A stretch of DNA of 64,000 bases from Symsagittifera roscoffensis. Its lineage: Eukaryota > Xenacoelomorpha > Acoela > Convolutidae. Positions 1 through 12,559 of this stretch are shown one piece after another. Position numbers and translations under genes: made by a program. The stretch is from positions 23,610,539 to 23,674,538 of the forward strand of contig NC_087064.1 of NCBI RefSeq assembly GCF_963678635.1, written 5' to 3'. Position 1 is the first letter of the stretch, and each line of letters begins with the position of its first letter. Below the pieces are notes generated by a model. The model did no database searches. It was not told the DNA's origin and saw only the letters and a program-made list of their open reading frames with translations.

Positions 1-620
1 CAATAATGACCCGTTAGTGAAAATGGACTCTACACTCCTGCCCTCAGAAAAGAATCCTAAAGTACTCGTCTTCTTTGAACCATCCATTAACTTCGCAGGG
101 CACTGTAAGCGACCTCAGTTAAAGTCTCGCACAGGATATCGATCCTGAAAGCTTTATCTGGACGTCATTAGCGTCAATAAAAAGAGATATTACTGGTCAC
201 GTAAAAGGCTTTGGTCTGACCAATTCAAAATTATAGATGCCTTTTATGGTTCCATGCCGCCCATACGAGTAGTTCAAAACGCCGCTCTTCGAAGCATCTT
301 ACGTTGCATGAAAATGAGTGCTCCAGAACATGTACAATCTGAATTTAAAATTTGACGCGTTGATCACCATCATCAAATACTTTTTGCTCAGTCTACCCTC
401 AAAATTAATATCCCTTTAAACCATTTTTTCTCTATCGTAACATCAGACTTCCCGGAATATCTGCCCGGCACTACTTGATCTTATGTTCCGACATACTGAT
501 AAAAGTTTCGAGCAGGCTATTATAGGAGCACGTCCCCCAAAACTACATCCATTCAGACCGCCGATATCTCCCACTCCGAAGAATCCCTCCCATGCAGCAG
601 TAGAAGAATTCTCCCCCTGT
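1..620 (+). pseudogene. Fossil LINE reverse transcriptase, C-terminal part
   Basis: The plus strand reads, with stops and frame changes, as the C-terminal half of a non-LTR retrotransposon RT. Recognisable blocks in order are LKSRTG (about 118-135), QNAALRSILRC (about 273-309), KMSAPEH (about 313-331), a degenerate KI..V.H...L.AQ block (about 345-390), IVTSD (about 437-452), and a late RRILPLLRS block (about 601-632). These blocks and their spacing match the thumb and C-terminal regions of Jockey/CR1-type LINEs as I know them; the clade is not settled. The copy starts before the window edge and is clearly dead. Confidence 0.6.
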
Positions 621-663
621 TAAGGTCCGCTTTTCCATTTATGTTTTTTTATATATATTTGTG

Positions 664-709
664 ATGTATCGCACGTTGTGCCAAGCTCCGGCTCTGATTC
701 GTCTCTGTA
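664..709 (+). repeat. Dispersed motif, copy a (after LINE fossil)
   Basis: Shares ATCGCA-cGT-(g)CcAAGCTCCg...TCTCTGT with at least seven other sites on the same strand (3721, 26069, 32345, 34138, 39549, 40411, 60449). Here it follows directly on the LINE RT fossil. It is the most divergent copy, so membership is tentative. Confidence 0.35.
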
Positions 710-1621
710 ATTAATGGAATATTCATTTTCTTTGATTTATATGTCTCCGTTTTTCAGTACTTGCTTCTAGTTTAGCCGTTTCGGTTGCCGGAGATGAATC
801 GACATGAGATATTGTTTTGACCGGTTTCTCCAACTCAGTGTCTTTTTTTTCCCTTGTTTGGAGTCCTTTTGCTGCTCTTCTATAGGATCCGTTGTAGTTC
901 GGACGCCTCCCTCTTTCTCGGCTCATCCGACTTACTCGTCTGATTCCTCTTTTCTTTTCTGTCAAGTAGATTTACTCGATCATCAACAATCTAATTCATC
1001 GACTGGTCGTTTTCTTAGCTTCTTTCAATTTCGAAATTGACTAGCCAAATATCTGGATAAGGATGGAGTTCAGCCTCATCTCATGCTTCACACCAATACA
1101 GCGTTTAATAAAACCCTTTTTTAAGTCTCTCTGTGTAATATTAGATGTTTTGAAGCTCTAGGCCAAGTATACCTGAAGTACTCGCTTTTGAGTTGAATGA
1201 ATTTGCCTTTTCGCCCTTTGACTTAAATCGAAGCTGATTATTCCAAGCTAAAGGAATAGTCAGATTAGTCGTTAAAGCGTAAGTTGGTGATCAACCGGTG
1301 TGATCTGGGTACCCAGCCAATGCCAATCGGTTTCCCTTTTTTGAAAACGGAAAACATTTTTTCTCTAAAACAACCTTTCAAGCTTCTATGTTCATTTTTT
1401 TGCTGTACTCTTTGTCAGTTGTGAAAGAGTTTTTAGACTCGCTAGTAGAACACAGAAACCATATTGTTCCAGTTTTCTTAAAATGTGTTTTAAAAGTGTC
1501 TTAAAATGTAAAGTGACATTCACAAAGGCTTTGGGAAGGTTCGAAGGTTTTCAGTATGATCTATTGGTTCTATTTGTAGTCTTTTCGTTGCCCGAGTCAA
1601 TTTTTATTGGATGCATTAAAA
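710..1621. other. Non-coding stretch upstream of the EF-hand gene
   Basis: No supported gene. Opposite-strand ORFs at 723-965 (minus) and 804-1040 (plus) overlap each other and lack homology I recognise. A promoter or upstream exons for the EF-hand gene could lie here, but no core element is convincing. Confidence 0.4.
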
Positions 1622-4600
1622 ATGACAATTTGCTTTAGTCAGCGGGAGAAGAGCGAAAAATTAATGCATGAGTATGAGGGGGACGTGCCATTCTATCCTC
1701 CATCAGTTCGCGAAGAGATAGGACAGCCTCTGTGGGTTAAACGCAGTCCTTTGCCTCCCATTTCGGGCAAATTGCCCAATGGTCCCTTCAGAATGCGTGA
1801 GAAGGAGCGGTCTGATGGTCACTACATGGATGGAGTGAAGTGGAAGCCGGAGAAGATCAACAGTAATGCTGACATGAGTCAAGCCATACAGGTGGGCTGA
1901 GTTTGCGTGGGGTTTCAGAGCAATAAGCAGACAAACTAGTAAACAGACAGGCCACAAAGCAGACAAAATTACCATTGAGAGTGCTCAGTGAGAGATACAA
2001 AATTAAGCCATACAATTATCAAGAAGTGAATGTTCGATAAAAAATATTCCAAAAACTGATATTAATTTGCATCGGTTTGCTATCAGCAATTTTCTGCACA
2101 ATTTTGCATAAATATTTCAACACTGCGCTTTGTGGGCTTTTTCAGCCAATCAGATTTGAGTGTTTTAAAATTTTCTGCTTTCAACGAGTATGATGAAATC
2201 GCCCGTTTGCTGGAGCCACATATGCTCATGATTACCGTCATCGTAATCATATTTTAGTGTATTTAAACACACCATATTTGAAGCTCAAGATTAAGAAAAA
2301 AATAAGACTAGAAAAGCAGTATCACGTGAAAAGCTTGTTAATTAAACAAACACAGCTCTGTATGTTTTCAAAAAAAAGTACAATTGACGTTGTGCTTGAA
2401 AGTTGACCGTTAGTTCTAAACCATATTATATATTGAAAGCTGAGTAAATCACTCGATATCTTTGGTTCCTTTGAACCCACCTAGCCTTTGTTTCTGTAGG
2501 TTAAACGTCTGCTTGAAGATTGGCCTCGTGAATACCTTAAGAAAATTTATCTGGCAGTGGCTGAAAACTTCGACAGAGGTCTGACGGACCAAGTATACAG
2601 GGGAGATCTGGCGAGTGTCTGCATTGCGTGCAAACTGCCACTGACTGCCAGAGTTTTGGAAAAGCTCTTCGACCGTTTCTCTCTCGTGCGAGATCCGAAC
2701 AATGTTGACTACAAAAAACTGCTGATCTATCTGGACACTGTTTTTGAGATTGCCGAATATAAAAAGAGGCCAGTCGGAGGAAGTGTTGCGGAGCCTTTCG
2801 CGTTTCCTCTGCCAGCCCCAAGTCAACAAGCTGCTCTGGAAAATGGAGCTCTAGCACAGGTAAGTTTTCATCTTACTTTCTTTTGCAAAAACAAAAGATG
2901 TATCACCCGCAATTTTTGTCCGGTGTCAGTAAGGTGCAGCAGATACCGATGAAATTCCGGTAAGAGCTGTTAAAGGATACGAAGCTCTTGAAAGTTTGAA
3001 TTTTTCGGCACCGAACTTTTTCTGACTAAATGTCAATGAACGCAGTGAAGACACTCACTTAGTTCATGATGATTTTTAAGAGTCGTTAAACGTAGATTTT
3101 TTTCAGCAAGTGCTCTAATAACTACAGAAGTGCTTTCGTACATATTAATACCTTCATGAATTCCCCTTGGTATATATGCTCTTTTGAGTTTAATTCAAAT
3201 TAATTTGTTAAAAATTAGGCAAAACTCGCTCTCCAATTACGATAGAGGAATTGGTGCAAAAAATCTGATCGATTCCTAGTTTCGAAAGTGGAATTTAGTT
3301 TTCATACTTTTATATAGGTCGCCATGTTTTTTTTTCTGGAAAAGTCCTAAAGTTTGTTCCGGCTCAAATTAAATTTTTAGCGGTTTGGCTTCTGATTTAT
3401 TTTATAGTTCAGCTCATACCCTTTGTTTGCACTATTGACCAGCTTAATGTATTATTACGAACATTCTTTTTTTTCTAACCCAGCTCGCAAATAAGTGTTC
3501 ATTGTAGCATTGGAAATTGCATTGCAACTGTTCTCTGCTTTATTTTTGGCTATTGTTTTGTGCCTATTGAGCGTCCGTGGCTGATTGGTTAGTGGGTTAG
3601 TGTTGGAGACTCTTAATCTCTAGGTCGCAGGTTTCGATTCTCAGGCGAAGCCCATTTTTCTACTAATTCGAGGCTTATTTCCATTTTTTATTATTGAACT
3701 CTAAAGAGCTGCTTTTTGTAGTGTTTCGCTAGTGTTTGCAAAGCGAAGTTTTGCCTCTGTGTAAAAGGATTGTAAGCTCCACTGTCGAACAGCTGAAATA
3801 TAAAGGTCACGAAAAACGTGATTGACCTCTAGTTTCGAATGTGATATTGAATTTTCTGATTTCGCGGCAAAATAAAAATTTTACTTATTGATCAAGTTTT
3901 CACACTGGGTTAATTTTATCGTAAAACTCAATCATATTAATTGTTCTCGAAATTCAAAGCGCCTTTCTTTTGAAATTCGAAGGTTGAAATTTCTTCAAAA
4001 AACAAGTCAGTTTTTTTCCGTGCGTCATTGACTCTTCTTCAACCATCTGTTGGCAATGTTATTTGCTTCGGAAGTGGACTATTGTTTTACCACTTTCCAG
4101 CGTTTACATTTAACTATTGATCCAGTTTCTTAATTTAGGTTAATGTTATCAAAAAGTGGTCAATATTGAATTATCTTTTGGCTTGCGTTCAATGACTTTT
4201 TTCCGAATGGCTCTCGGCTGATTTTTTTTTGTAGAAATCAATGAGCGACACTTGTATGGGCCGTGTTTTTTTCCATTAAAAAGTCTGAAACTTGATTTTT
4301 TGCGGACTTTTGTTCGTTTTTTTTTTAATTCGATTCATTTTTTAGTTACGCTCTCCAGTAATGAAAGTGCACAAAGCAAAAAAAAACATGAATGACTTTA
4401 AGGTTTAAAAATTAATTCGAAGTATCTGTTAAGTTCCAGCGGAATAGTGAAAAAACAATCAATCATGCTTGGTGAAAGAGGTGACAACGTTTCTTGCATC
4501 AAAGCTTTATTTGAGTTTTTGTTCGGACTCTTTGAAAGTTAGGAACTTTTTGTTTGCACCACATTTGAATTGAAGAACAAGCAGACTTTGAAAATTAAAT

Positions 4601-7600
4601 GAAATGATAAAAGATAACTAATTAAAGAGAAACCCTAAAATAATTGAAGACTCAAAACTAGAAGGACAAGTTAAAAGCTATGGCCTAGAGATAATAGAGA
4701 TCTTTGTAAATAGCGGCAGAGCACACGACTCCTTTTTTGTCCCAATCAATTTCATCCTCCGTTCTTGTGATTTATTCTCACAAGAAAAGAGGCTGCGTTT
4801 GAGAGAAAACCAAATGATTCAGTGACTACTGCCTCTGAATGGCTTTCATGAACTTCCATATATCAGGATTTGACATTTGGAGCATTGACTCAAAGCTACG
4901 GTGAAATCTTTCAAGGTCTCGTTTGTCTTAGGGTGATTATCAATGGTCCTGAAATGAAGTTTCGCATGTCAAATCACGACTTCGTTTTGTCGAATTTCGG
5001 GTTTCTTTGCCTTTGAAAGTGCCATCAATGTTGTTTACGATGCTTCCAAAGTTTATTCATTTTTGGGTGTTTACGTGATAAACTGTTATCAAAGCAAGAG
5101 CAGCCAGAAGAAGTGTAGATAGAATAAAATCCTAGTACTCGAGATGTTGGACAGCATAACCAAATTAGAATATTGTCGTACAAATAGTTTCAGACAAGGT
5201 AAACAAACAAATTTTGATTTCTGTATCCTTAAGTTTGTCACCCTCAGAGTTGATAGGAGAATTTTCAAAGTCCATCATAATTGAATGGGTGGCTTGATAT
5301 TTGCTTGCAAATTCGACCAGAAAATTCTGTTCGGTTATCGTCGCTTATAAGGAGAAATTGACAAATCCTGGTTAAAGTTGTTCCATCTACGAAGAAAAAG
5401 ACAATGCGAAAACTAAGTATTCCTTACCGCTTCCCAGAGGTGTCCCATCTTACAGAATAAAATTTTCTCCATTCTTATTTTATATATATTTGATTTTAAC
5501 TCGAAATCGAATCCTGTTGGAATCTGTGACAATTTTTGGTATTCGTGTCGCAGATTTCGGATACTTTTTTGAGGTACTGCAGGCATCTTTTAGCACGTAT
5601 GGTTTTTGCCAGTGCATTTGATTGAACTGTGTAGAAGAGTGTATAAGCCGGTGTGTCCTCAGATTTAGATTTTTCGGATTGGTCTGTATTATATACTAAT
5701 AACAAGTATTATTGAAAACATATATTTTTGAAAATACTGGTGAAATTTTTTGAAGGAAATTATTCGCCAATACAGAATCTCTGATATTCAATTTCTTTTT
5801 TGCAGACTTTCCGGGAAGTCCAAAACAAGTCATCAAATGGACAGCTGCCAACTGAAAAGATAGACCAGTCAACTTCTACCTGGACTCAGAACGTACAAAA
5901 TAGAGATCATCATGCAGATAAGATCAGAGACAGAAATGATCTCGATCAGTTTCCAGTGACGGAGGAGTATGAAGTGGCAAGAGAAGATAACAGAAACACG
6001 GAAGCGCCTCATACACACTTCACTGAACAGAAAGAGTTCCCTCATAACCAGAATGGGCATCATCAACAAAATGAGGATCCTCGAGAAAAGCCAATGTCTC
6101 CGAAGCCATCAACGCCCCAGAAAAATACCAAGTATGTCGAAATTTTTTGGCTTAACTACCTTGCAAAGTATACTTGATGTTACCTAGAATGCGAACTCGT
6201 TGTGGTGAATTTATGACTAAAATTCAAAAAGTCGAACATAGCTGTAAGATCGGGGCTTTTGCAGGGTTTCAGCGGATAAATCAACATGCATTCTCACCAT
6301 AGCTTATATTGCGTCTCAAACATCTGCTTCTTATGAATATTTCCTTGAATTATGAATCACATCCGTTTATTCTATCTTTTCAATTCAATGTAGAATGGAC
6401 AGCGAGGATGCGGAGCTGCTCACTCTTCTGGTGTCACACCTGTCCAAGAAGGGCCGCAACATCAGTCTAGATCAGATCAAGAAGGCCTTTTACGATGCAG
6501 ACACCCAAAAAACTACATTCCTATCCAGGCGCAAGGTGTGTGTTGTACCGGTTTAAAGTGGATGTTATCGTCGTGTTATAACGTAGTAGAGAAAAGAGTT
6601 GGATTATATCGAAATTTTACTTCTGATCTTCATTTGCGTTAATTAAGAAGATTTGAAGCGTCTGAAAATTTAAAAAATAATAATTATATCCTAACTAGCA
6701 ATCCAAGCATGTGGACGCAGCAGAGAATAATGATTGATTGTAACTTTCTTAATATAGGGGTGTTGTGATGTTTTTAGGTAAAGGACATCCTGCGCAAGAA
6801 CTCTGTGTCTCTCGACGAGTGGCTGTTAGATGCCTTCCTCAACCGATGTGACATAGACAACACAGGATACAACTCATGGTGAGACTTCAGCATTTTATGA
6901 TTTGTTGACAAATTCGCCGGTTGAATGCAGCAATTGCCATTAGTCACACTTCAATTATTTCTAATTCCTGAAAAGTGAGTGGAGAGCATATAAGTGGTTA
7001 ATTGGAGTGTACCGTTTCTTGATCAGCAGTAATTGAATTTTTGTTTTGACTGATTTAAAAAAAAAGGCGAACCATTAGGTTTTCAAATGCATATGCTTGC
7101 ATGGTTGATTTTGCGTGTCTTTGATTTTAGCTGGATTTCAATTGTCGAGTTCCTCGAACGAGTGCAGCCTTTCACGCTCAAGAAGGCACCTCTCTCGCCA
7201 ACCAACCAGAATGCTCCGCCCTCAAACATACCGTTACAAGATCATGCAGTCCCAACTGAAGCTCTAAATCAGAACAATTACTATTCAGAACAAGTGAACT
7301 CTTATGATCCGCAGGATTCGAACCATCTAGGTAGGCCAATTTACTTTGGCATTGGTGAAAACGTTTCCACGCAAACCTTTATTGCAGGTTGTGTTTTTCC
7401 TTTAAGAGGACAACCAAGTTGAAAGTTGCGTGCAGCTAGTAGTTATGTACACAGGCAATCTTGCCAGCGTGATGTTATACCCGTAGTCCACGTTTTCCAG
7501 TAAAAGTTACACATTTAAGTGCAAATTTTATCGAAATAGTTTTTGAGAAACATATACAATATTGAAGATATCAATGCTCTGAGCTTAAATGTAAAAGATA

Positions 7601-8677
7601 TTTAAGCTGCTATCAAATTTCGTTAAGTTTCGGCTGTTTTTAAAGAAGAAAAATATTCAATTAGGTGAACTTAACTACTGATTTGCTGGAATTTGGTGAT
7701 TTGACTGTATAAGATCATTTGAACCCAAGCTTAAAATTAATGATCGTAAGAATTTAAAACTAACTTTGACCTTTTTAATCAGACCATTTTTAATTTTCGC
7801 CCTTTAGGCAACGGAGGTTCTGCGAATAGAATGCCCTACAGCAGGCATGTGGAAGACCAATTACAGCGGGAGGAAAATACTCACAACTATGCCGGGTTCG
7901 AGGATAGACCCCCGCCGGATTATCGGATTGGCCAGGATCAGATAAACGGCGGCGGTCCTGGGACAACCGAAGACATGCAGTCGAGAATCCAGAATCTGAC
8001 CAGGGCCCTAAAAAGTGTAGACATAGACCAAACGGGTTAGTTATGTATAGGATGTGATCTTTTAGGATCTTTGTTAAACCAAACCGTGGATGTCAGATAT
8101 TAAATTTGTAAATCGTAATTGGAACTCTGCTTCGGGTTCGTGATTCATCTCAAATAGAATGAAAGCAGGTTGATCAGATACCGTAGCCCTTAAATGGGCC
8201 GTAAATTTATTTGACAATGTTTCACTGCTCAACATATATTGAACGAACTACGTAATTGATACCTAATTTATTTAGCTAAAAGGCGCTTTTATAAGTAGTA
8301 ACAAATAGCAGGGTCGGATATTTCAATTTTTGAGCTCAATCGTGACCTCGGATAATTTTCGTCCCGCGTTCAATAGAATCCGAACAATTTTGTCGCCAAT
8401 GAAGCAGTTTTTAAGAAAAATGTTGGACGAAAATATCACTTCTTGCATTGCTTAAAAGTTACCGATGTATAATTTGTGAATTTGCACAGGCTACGTGGGA
8501 AGTGAGGAGGCGCTGAGACTGTTGAGGAATTATAACACAGTCTATCAGTTGGGCATGGACGAGTTCGACCTCATGCGTCTGGTCCATAACTCCTCCCACA
8601 ATGGACAAGTGGTCGTAGATTCCCTCTGTGACAGTCTCAGGATAGAGAACAACAAACAATGCATGGCAAATAACTAA
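1622..8677 (+). CDS. EF-hand protein resembling C1orf87/CREF, eight exons
   Basis: Predicted exons: 1622-1891, 2500-2859, 5806-6131, 6394-6535, 6778-6878, 7131-7330, 7808-8035 and 8490-8677. All have GT/AG borders and every junction phase agrees, giving about 604 aa. The clearest EF-hand loop is near the C-terminus (DIDQTGYVGSEE) and is split by the last intron after its Gly. Degenerate EF-like loops are DADTQKTTF (exon 4) and DIDNTGYNS (exons 5-6), the latter lacking an acidic twelfth residue. Exon 3 and exon 7 encode polar, probably disordered linkers. Overall architecture resembles the animal C1orf87/CREF family by memory only; calcium binding is inferred. The 5' end is uncertain: ATG 1622 is in frame, but an acceptor ending at 1638 could make this an internal exon. 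An ATTAAA at 8695-8700 may be the poly(A) signal. No frameshift or stop is seen. Confidence 0.72.
2860..5805 (+). other. Large intron 2 of the EF-hand gene (2.9 kb)
   Basis: Bounded by CAG|GTAAGT and TTTTTTGCAG|A. Apart from the SINE at 3571-3764 I see only AT-rich sequence. The ORF at 5496-5705 (minus) has no recognisable features. Confidence 0.6.
3571..3764 (+). repeat. tRNA-derived SINE-like repeat in intron 2 of the EF-hand gene
   Basis: The head (about 3571-3652) has a box A-like TGGCTGATTGG and a box B-like GGTTTCGATTC at Pol III spacing, followed by a T-rich body. The dispersed motif (3721-3764, ending TTGCCTCTGTGT) closes the unit. No stable acceptor stem is evident, so this is tRNA-derived rather than a tRNA gene. 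Confidence 0.45.
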
Positions 8678-9154
8678 TTAGTTGATTAGTTATGATTAAA
8701 AGGTAGTTTGCGATTGATCGCACTACTTCTGGCGTGGTTCTGGTATCCTTTATGATTGCCTTATCGCTTAAGCCCTTACCACCAGTGTGAAAGCGGACAC
8801 TATTTGACTTCAAAAAAGGTTAAGAACTGTATATAAATTTAGTTATTACTTGAAAAAATATGTTTCTTCTGTAAATATGAATGTTGATGTAAATATTTTG
8901 TTGAAATTGTAAATATTTTAGATACTTTAAAAATATTTTAACACGATTAATAGATTTTTTCAAGCACCTGTTTGTGCCAATCGAGTAACTGGAGTTTTTA
9001 AAAAAATTGCCGCACCAACGGTTGAGGGGAGAAAAAACGTTTTTAGGGAAAGTTTTTCCAGCAATCAAATCATTTGTACGGCAATCCAGCTTCGAATTCA
9101 AAGAAGTGGAACCTGTCATCTTGAGTTTTAACCTGTAATCATGAAGTCAGAGTA
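8678..9154. other. Intergenic, 3' flank of the EF-hand gene
   Basis: Contains the candidate poly(A) signal ATTAAA at 8695-8700, then AT-rich DNA with nothing recognisable up to the foldback MITE. Confidence 0.5.
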
Positions 9155-9888
9155 CAGTGTTGATTTAAATTAACCGGACAAAACGCGTTAAACTTGAAAT
9201 TTAAAACCCTTTTTTCTCAAATTGAGTTGAGTTTAGGCGAAAACTTATGAAGACAAAACTTGCTTCATAGAAAAAATTTTAGCAGAATTAATATGGTGTA
9301 ATTTGTTTTGCGAAATTCGGGCCCGAAGTTTTACCACAAAAATGGGTCATTTTGGCTTTTCTTAGTTAATCAAAAATTACGCCGAAAACACCCAGTCGAT
9401 CACAGACATAATTATATCAAAGTGAGCCCCTTACATAGCCCAACAAACTTTAAGAAGGGTATTTTCTCCAAAAAAATTGCAAGTTGTTTAATAATTGTTT
9501 TTAAATAAAAAGTTGGTATTTTATATAGTAAAAACGACCTTTTTTGTCTATCAAACAAAAATAAATTAACTTCTACAATATTTTGGAGATTCTACCCTTC
9601 TTAAAGTTTGTTGGGCTATGTAAGGGGCTCACTTTGATATAATTATGTCTGTGATCGACTGGGTGTTTTCGGCGTAATTTTTGATTAACTAAGAAAAGCT
9701 AAAATTACCCATTTAACTAAGAAAAGCCAAAATTACCCAAAAGACAAATTACACCATATTAATTCTGCTAAAATTTTAAGCAAGTTTTGTCTTCGTAAGT
9801 TTTCACCTAAACTCAACCCAATTTGAGAAAAACCGGTTTTAAATTTCAAGTTTAAAGCGTTTTGTCCGGTTAATTTAAATCAGCACTG
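9155..9888. mobile_element. Tc1/mariner-like foldback MITE
   Basis: A 734-bp element whose ends are long inverted repeats of about 300 bp (9155-9460 against 9590-9888). Outer ends read CAGTGTTGATTTAAATTAAC and its near-complement, ending ...CAGCACTG, flanked by TA on both sides (9153-9154 and 9889-9890). CAGTG ends with TA duplication are typical of Tc1/mariner. The unique loop is about 130 bp and encodes no transposase, so it is non-autonomous. Confidence 0.75.
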
Positions 9889-12219
9889 TACGCGAGCTGG
9901 CAAATAAAGTGATAAAACCAGGTCACGTTTTTTCTTACAAGACGCTTATTTTCGTGCGAAGCTAAATAGTTAATTGAACAGCAAATCAATTGACGTCCAT
10001 TTTAGAAAAAACAAATTCTTTGCTACCTGGTATCGCGAACACATCATTGCTGTATTTAAAAAAGGCTAAAATAGCCTGCGTGCGTTCGCTGCAGCTAAGA
10101 CGTTTGATACCTTCTTAATTATTCTCTGGATGTTTCACGCCAAATAATTTGATTTTGTTACGTCAGTCAATTTGAAAGTAAGTTGGCAGATTTTCCAAAT
10201 TTGTTATATCACGTTGAAATAAATGCGCTTCAGTTTTCAAAATTACAGCTACTCAACAGATAAATTTAAGAAACCAACCCAAACGTAGAGAAAAAGAAAG
10301 CAATGCCCTTCAATGAGTTTAATCAAGTTTATGTTGTTGTCTTAAAAAAATTAACAGAATATCTGTCTATTTTTTAAATAATTGCTGAAAAACTTGTGGC
10401 AGTTTTTCTGAAAGTGGGTTAGCTTTTCCAGTGTAAATCATGAATATCAATGAAAAACTTCTCTTGATTTTCAATGGTCTTCAAGGTGATGGAGTATTTT
10501 AGATGAAACTGAAGGTTTTAAATTTCTGTTAATATATTGTTTTTGTGAGTGGTGCACATAATCCTTGTTTGTTAGTGGGCCAGCATACTGCTATCTTCCA
10601 TAAGGACAAGGATGGGTTTCAAAATTAAGTTGCCGCATAGGGTGGTCGCTTAAGATCATTGCGTGCCGTTTTTTGGGATCATTGCATCTGGCTCTGACTC
10701 CGTTGCATTGCTCGCGAAGGGATCTCACAAAGTGTTTGAAATGGACCCCGAAAAGTACTTGAAGTTGCAAACAACCCCTCACGTAATCATCCAGAAAATG
10801 ATTTTTTTCAACTTCAAAAAAGATTTTTTTTTTCATATCTAGTTTTTTATGCGTGCTCTGATAGTTTTTTCTGCATGGTATTTTTTTCTGCGTAGTTTTT
10901 TCTGCGTGATGTAAACCACGCAGTAGTTTTTCTGCGTGGATGATCTAAACGTACAACTAGTATACAAACATAATCGATAGTCATAGCAAAATAGGCGAAT
11001 TGGTCGACAGTTTTTGTAGAAAAATGACTAAAAAATAATAATAAAACTTAAATTTCTTGCAGAAAATTTTTGGATTTTTTGAGTTCTGTATTCCTAAAAT
11101 GGCGTTGAAAATTCTAAAGATAATTTTATTTTAAGTAAAACTTAGTTTTCAGGGTCTTAATTAGGCAAAGTAGACTATTGTAAGGCTGCTCGCTCGCTAA
11201 ATTTGAACTAAAAATTTAATTTTTTAAACCATGGGTATTGTTTTTTGAATATTTGAAGACTTCAATTTGGTAATTTACTCAATATTTCCGATGATTTTCT
11301 GTGATTTTTGATTTTGCGTGAAAAAAATGTATATAAAACGCCCGAATACAAATTTCCTCCCCATTTTCCAAGGTCGAAGCAAAAACTCTGCGACACCAAA
11401 TTTTTAATAGACTTTTTTTCAGTTTCGAAAGAAGTGTTTAGTTCTTTCAAAGAGAATTTCAATCATATAGCATGCGAAAGAGTTTTGACTACAATTAAAA
11501 CTGTTTGGCCAAAAGAAAATAGCTGTACAGCTGTTTTTTAATCATCAAAATTTCCATCAGATCTATATGTGGCGTTTTCAGACTTTTTTCCATTGATTTT
11601 GTTGTTGATTCGACAACATGGCTTTTGCAGATCAATTTGTGTTTCACGGTATTTGAATTAATTGAAAACAAAGTCTCGAACACGAGACTCAAATATGGGT
11701 GTTTTTAGACGTCAGAACAATATTTCGGCTTTCAGTGTTTTTGGTCTATTTTACTTACTGGGAAGGATAAAAATCGAAAATCATCTTGGTTATCTTAATT
11801 CTCGTTTACGTCTACACGAGAAACTTCAACAGTTTCGTCACGGGAATATCTTGCAGAGGATTGGGCGAACAAAACTAAAAGTAGACTATCCTAACTAAAA
11901 GAAACGGATAGCGTACTTTTACTGAGAACAGTTTTTACAGCTTATAGGGAGAACAGTTTGAGAGCGGTGATTCGTGCAAGTGAGTGCGAGAAGGTGAAAC
12001 TTGAGATAGATTTCGCCTCATGGAAAATTGATTAAGCTATTGAGAATATCAAGATCGTTAGCGCAAAGGCCATCACGAATATAGATAGCGGATTTTTTTT
12101 TTATTGAAGGGTTGATAGATTACCTTTCGGTCTTATTATAAGCCCTTTCGATTTTAGACGTCTACTTGAATTTAATCTCAACATCAGAGTTGCAGAGATT
12201 GTCAGAAAGATACAACAGT
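9889..12219. other. Intergenic between the MITE and the LTR element
   Basis: No supported gene. ORFs at 10591-10836, 11262-11692 and 11662-11898 overlap on opposite strands and lack domains. The only structured part is a small minisatellite at about 10842-10940. Confidence 0.5.
10842..10940 (+). repeat. Short TTTTTTCTGCGT minisatellite
   Basis: About five imperfect copies of a unit like AGTTTTTTCTGCGTG; one neighbouring pair (GTAAACCACGCAG and CTGCGTGG) is inverted and could form a small hairpin. Confidence 0.5.
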
Positions 12220-12559
12220 TGTCATGAGGCGACCTTCGGTACCTCATTCTATTCTATTTACTTATGTATGTTTTATTTAACTATGTCTTAAATATCTACT
12301 TATAGTGCAGTAAATTGATTCAAGGACAAATCTCACCAGTCAAATCGTTTGTCACTTGAGAACCTGAAGCGGTCACTTGCGAAAGCCTTAAGTGTGAATT
12401 CTAGTTGTTAAAACATTCTTGTTATTCAAAACAATACATTCAATCTGGAATCGTTATTCATATATACACTATTCTATTCTATCTATTTATATATCATATT
12501 TAATTCAATATCCAATTTTTACAATCCTGTTTTCCCTACTCCAACTGAGGGAATTCTCA
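12220..12559 (+). repeat. 5' LTR of element 1
   Basis: 340 bp, starts TGTCATGAGGCGACC and ends TTCTCA. The last A is also the A of the gag ATG (12559-12561). It shares its first ~25 bp with the LTR of element 2. Confidence 0.92.

Noticed and set aside
723-1040. Overlapping frames on both strands near the start
   Set aside because: They compete for the same DNA, the minus one lacks an ATG, and no domain or splice signal decides between them.
2449-2857. Minus-strand frames over EF-hand exon 2
   Set aside because: Antisense shadows of a plus-strand exon with perfect splice phases.
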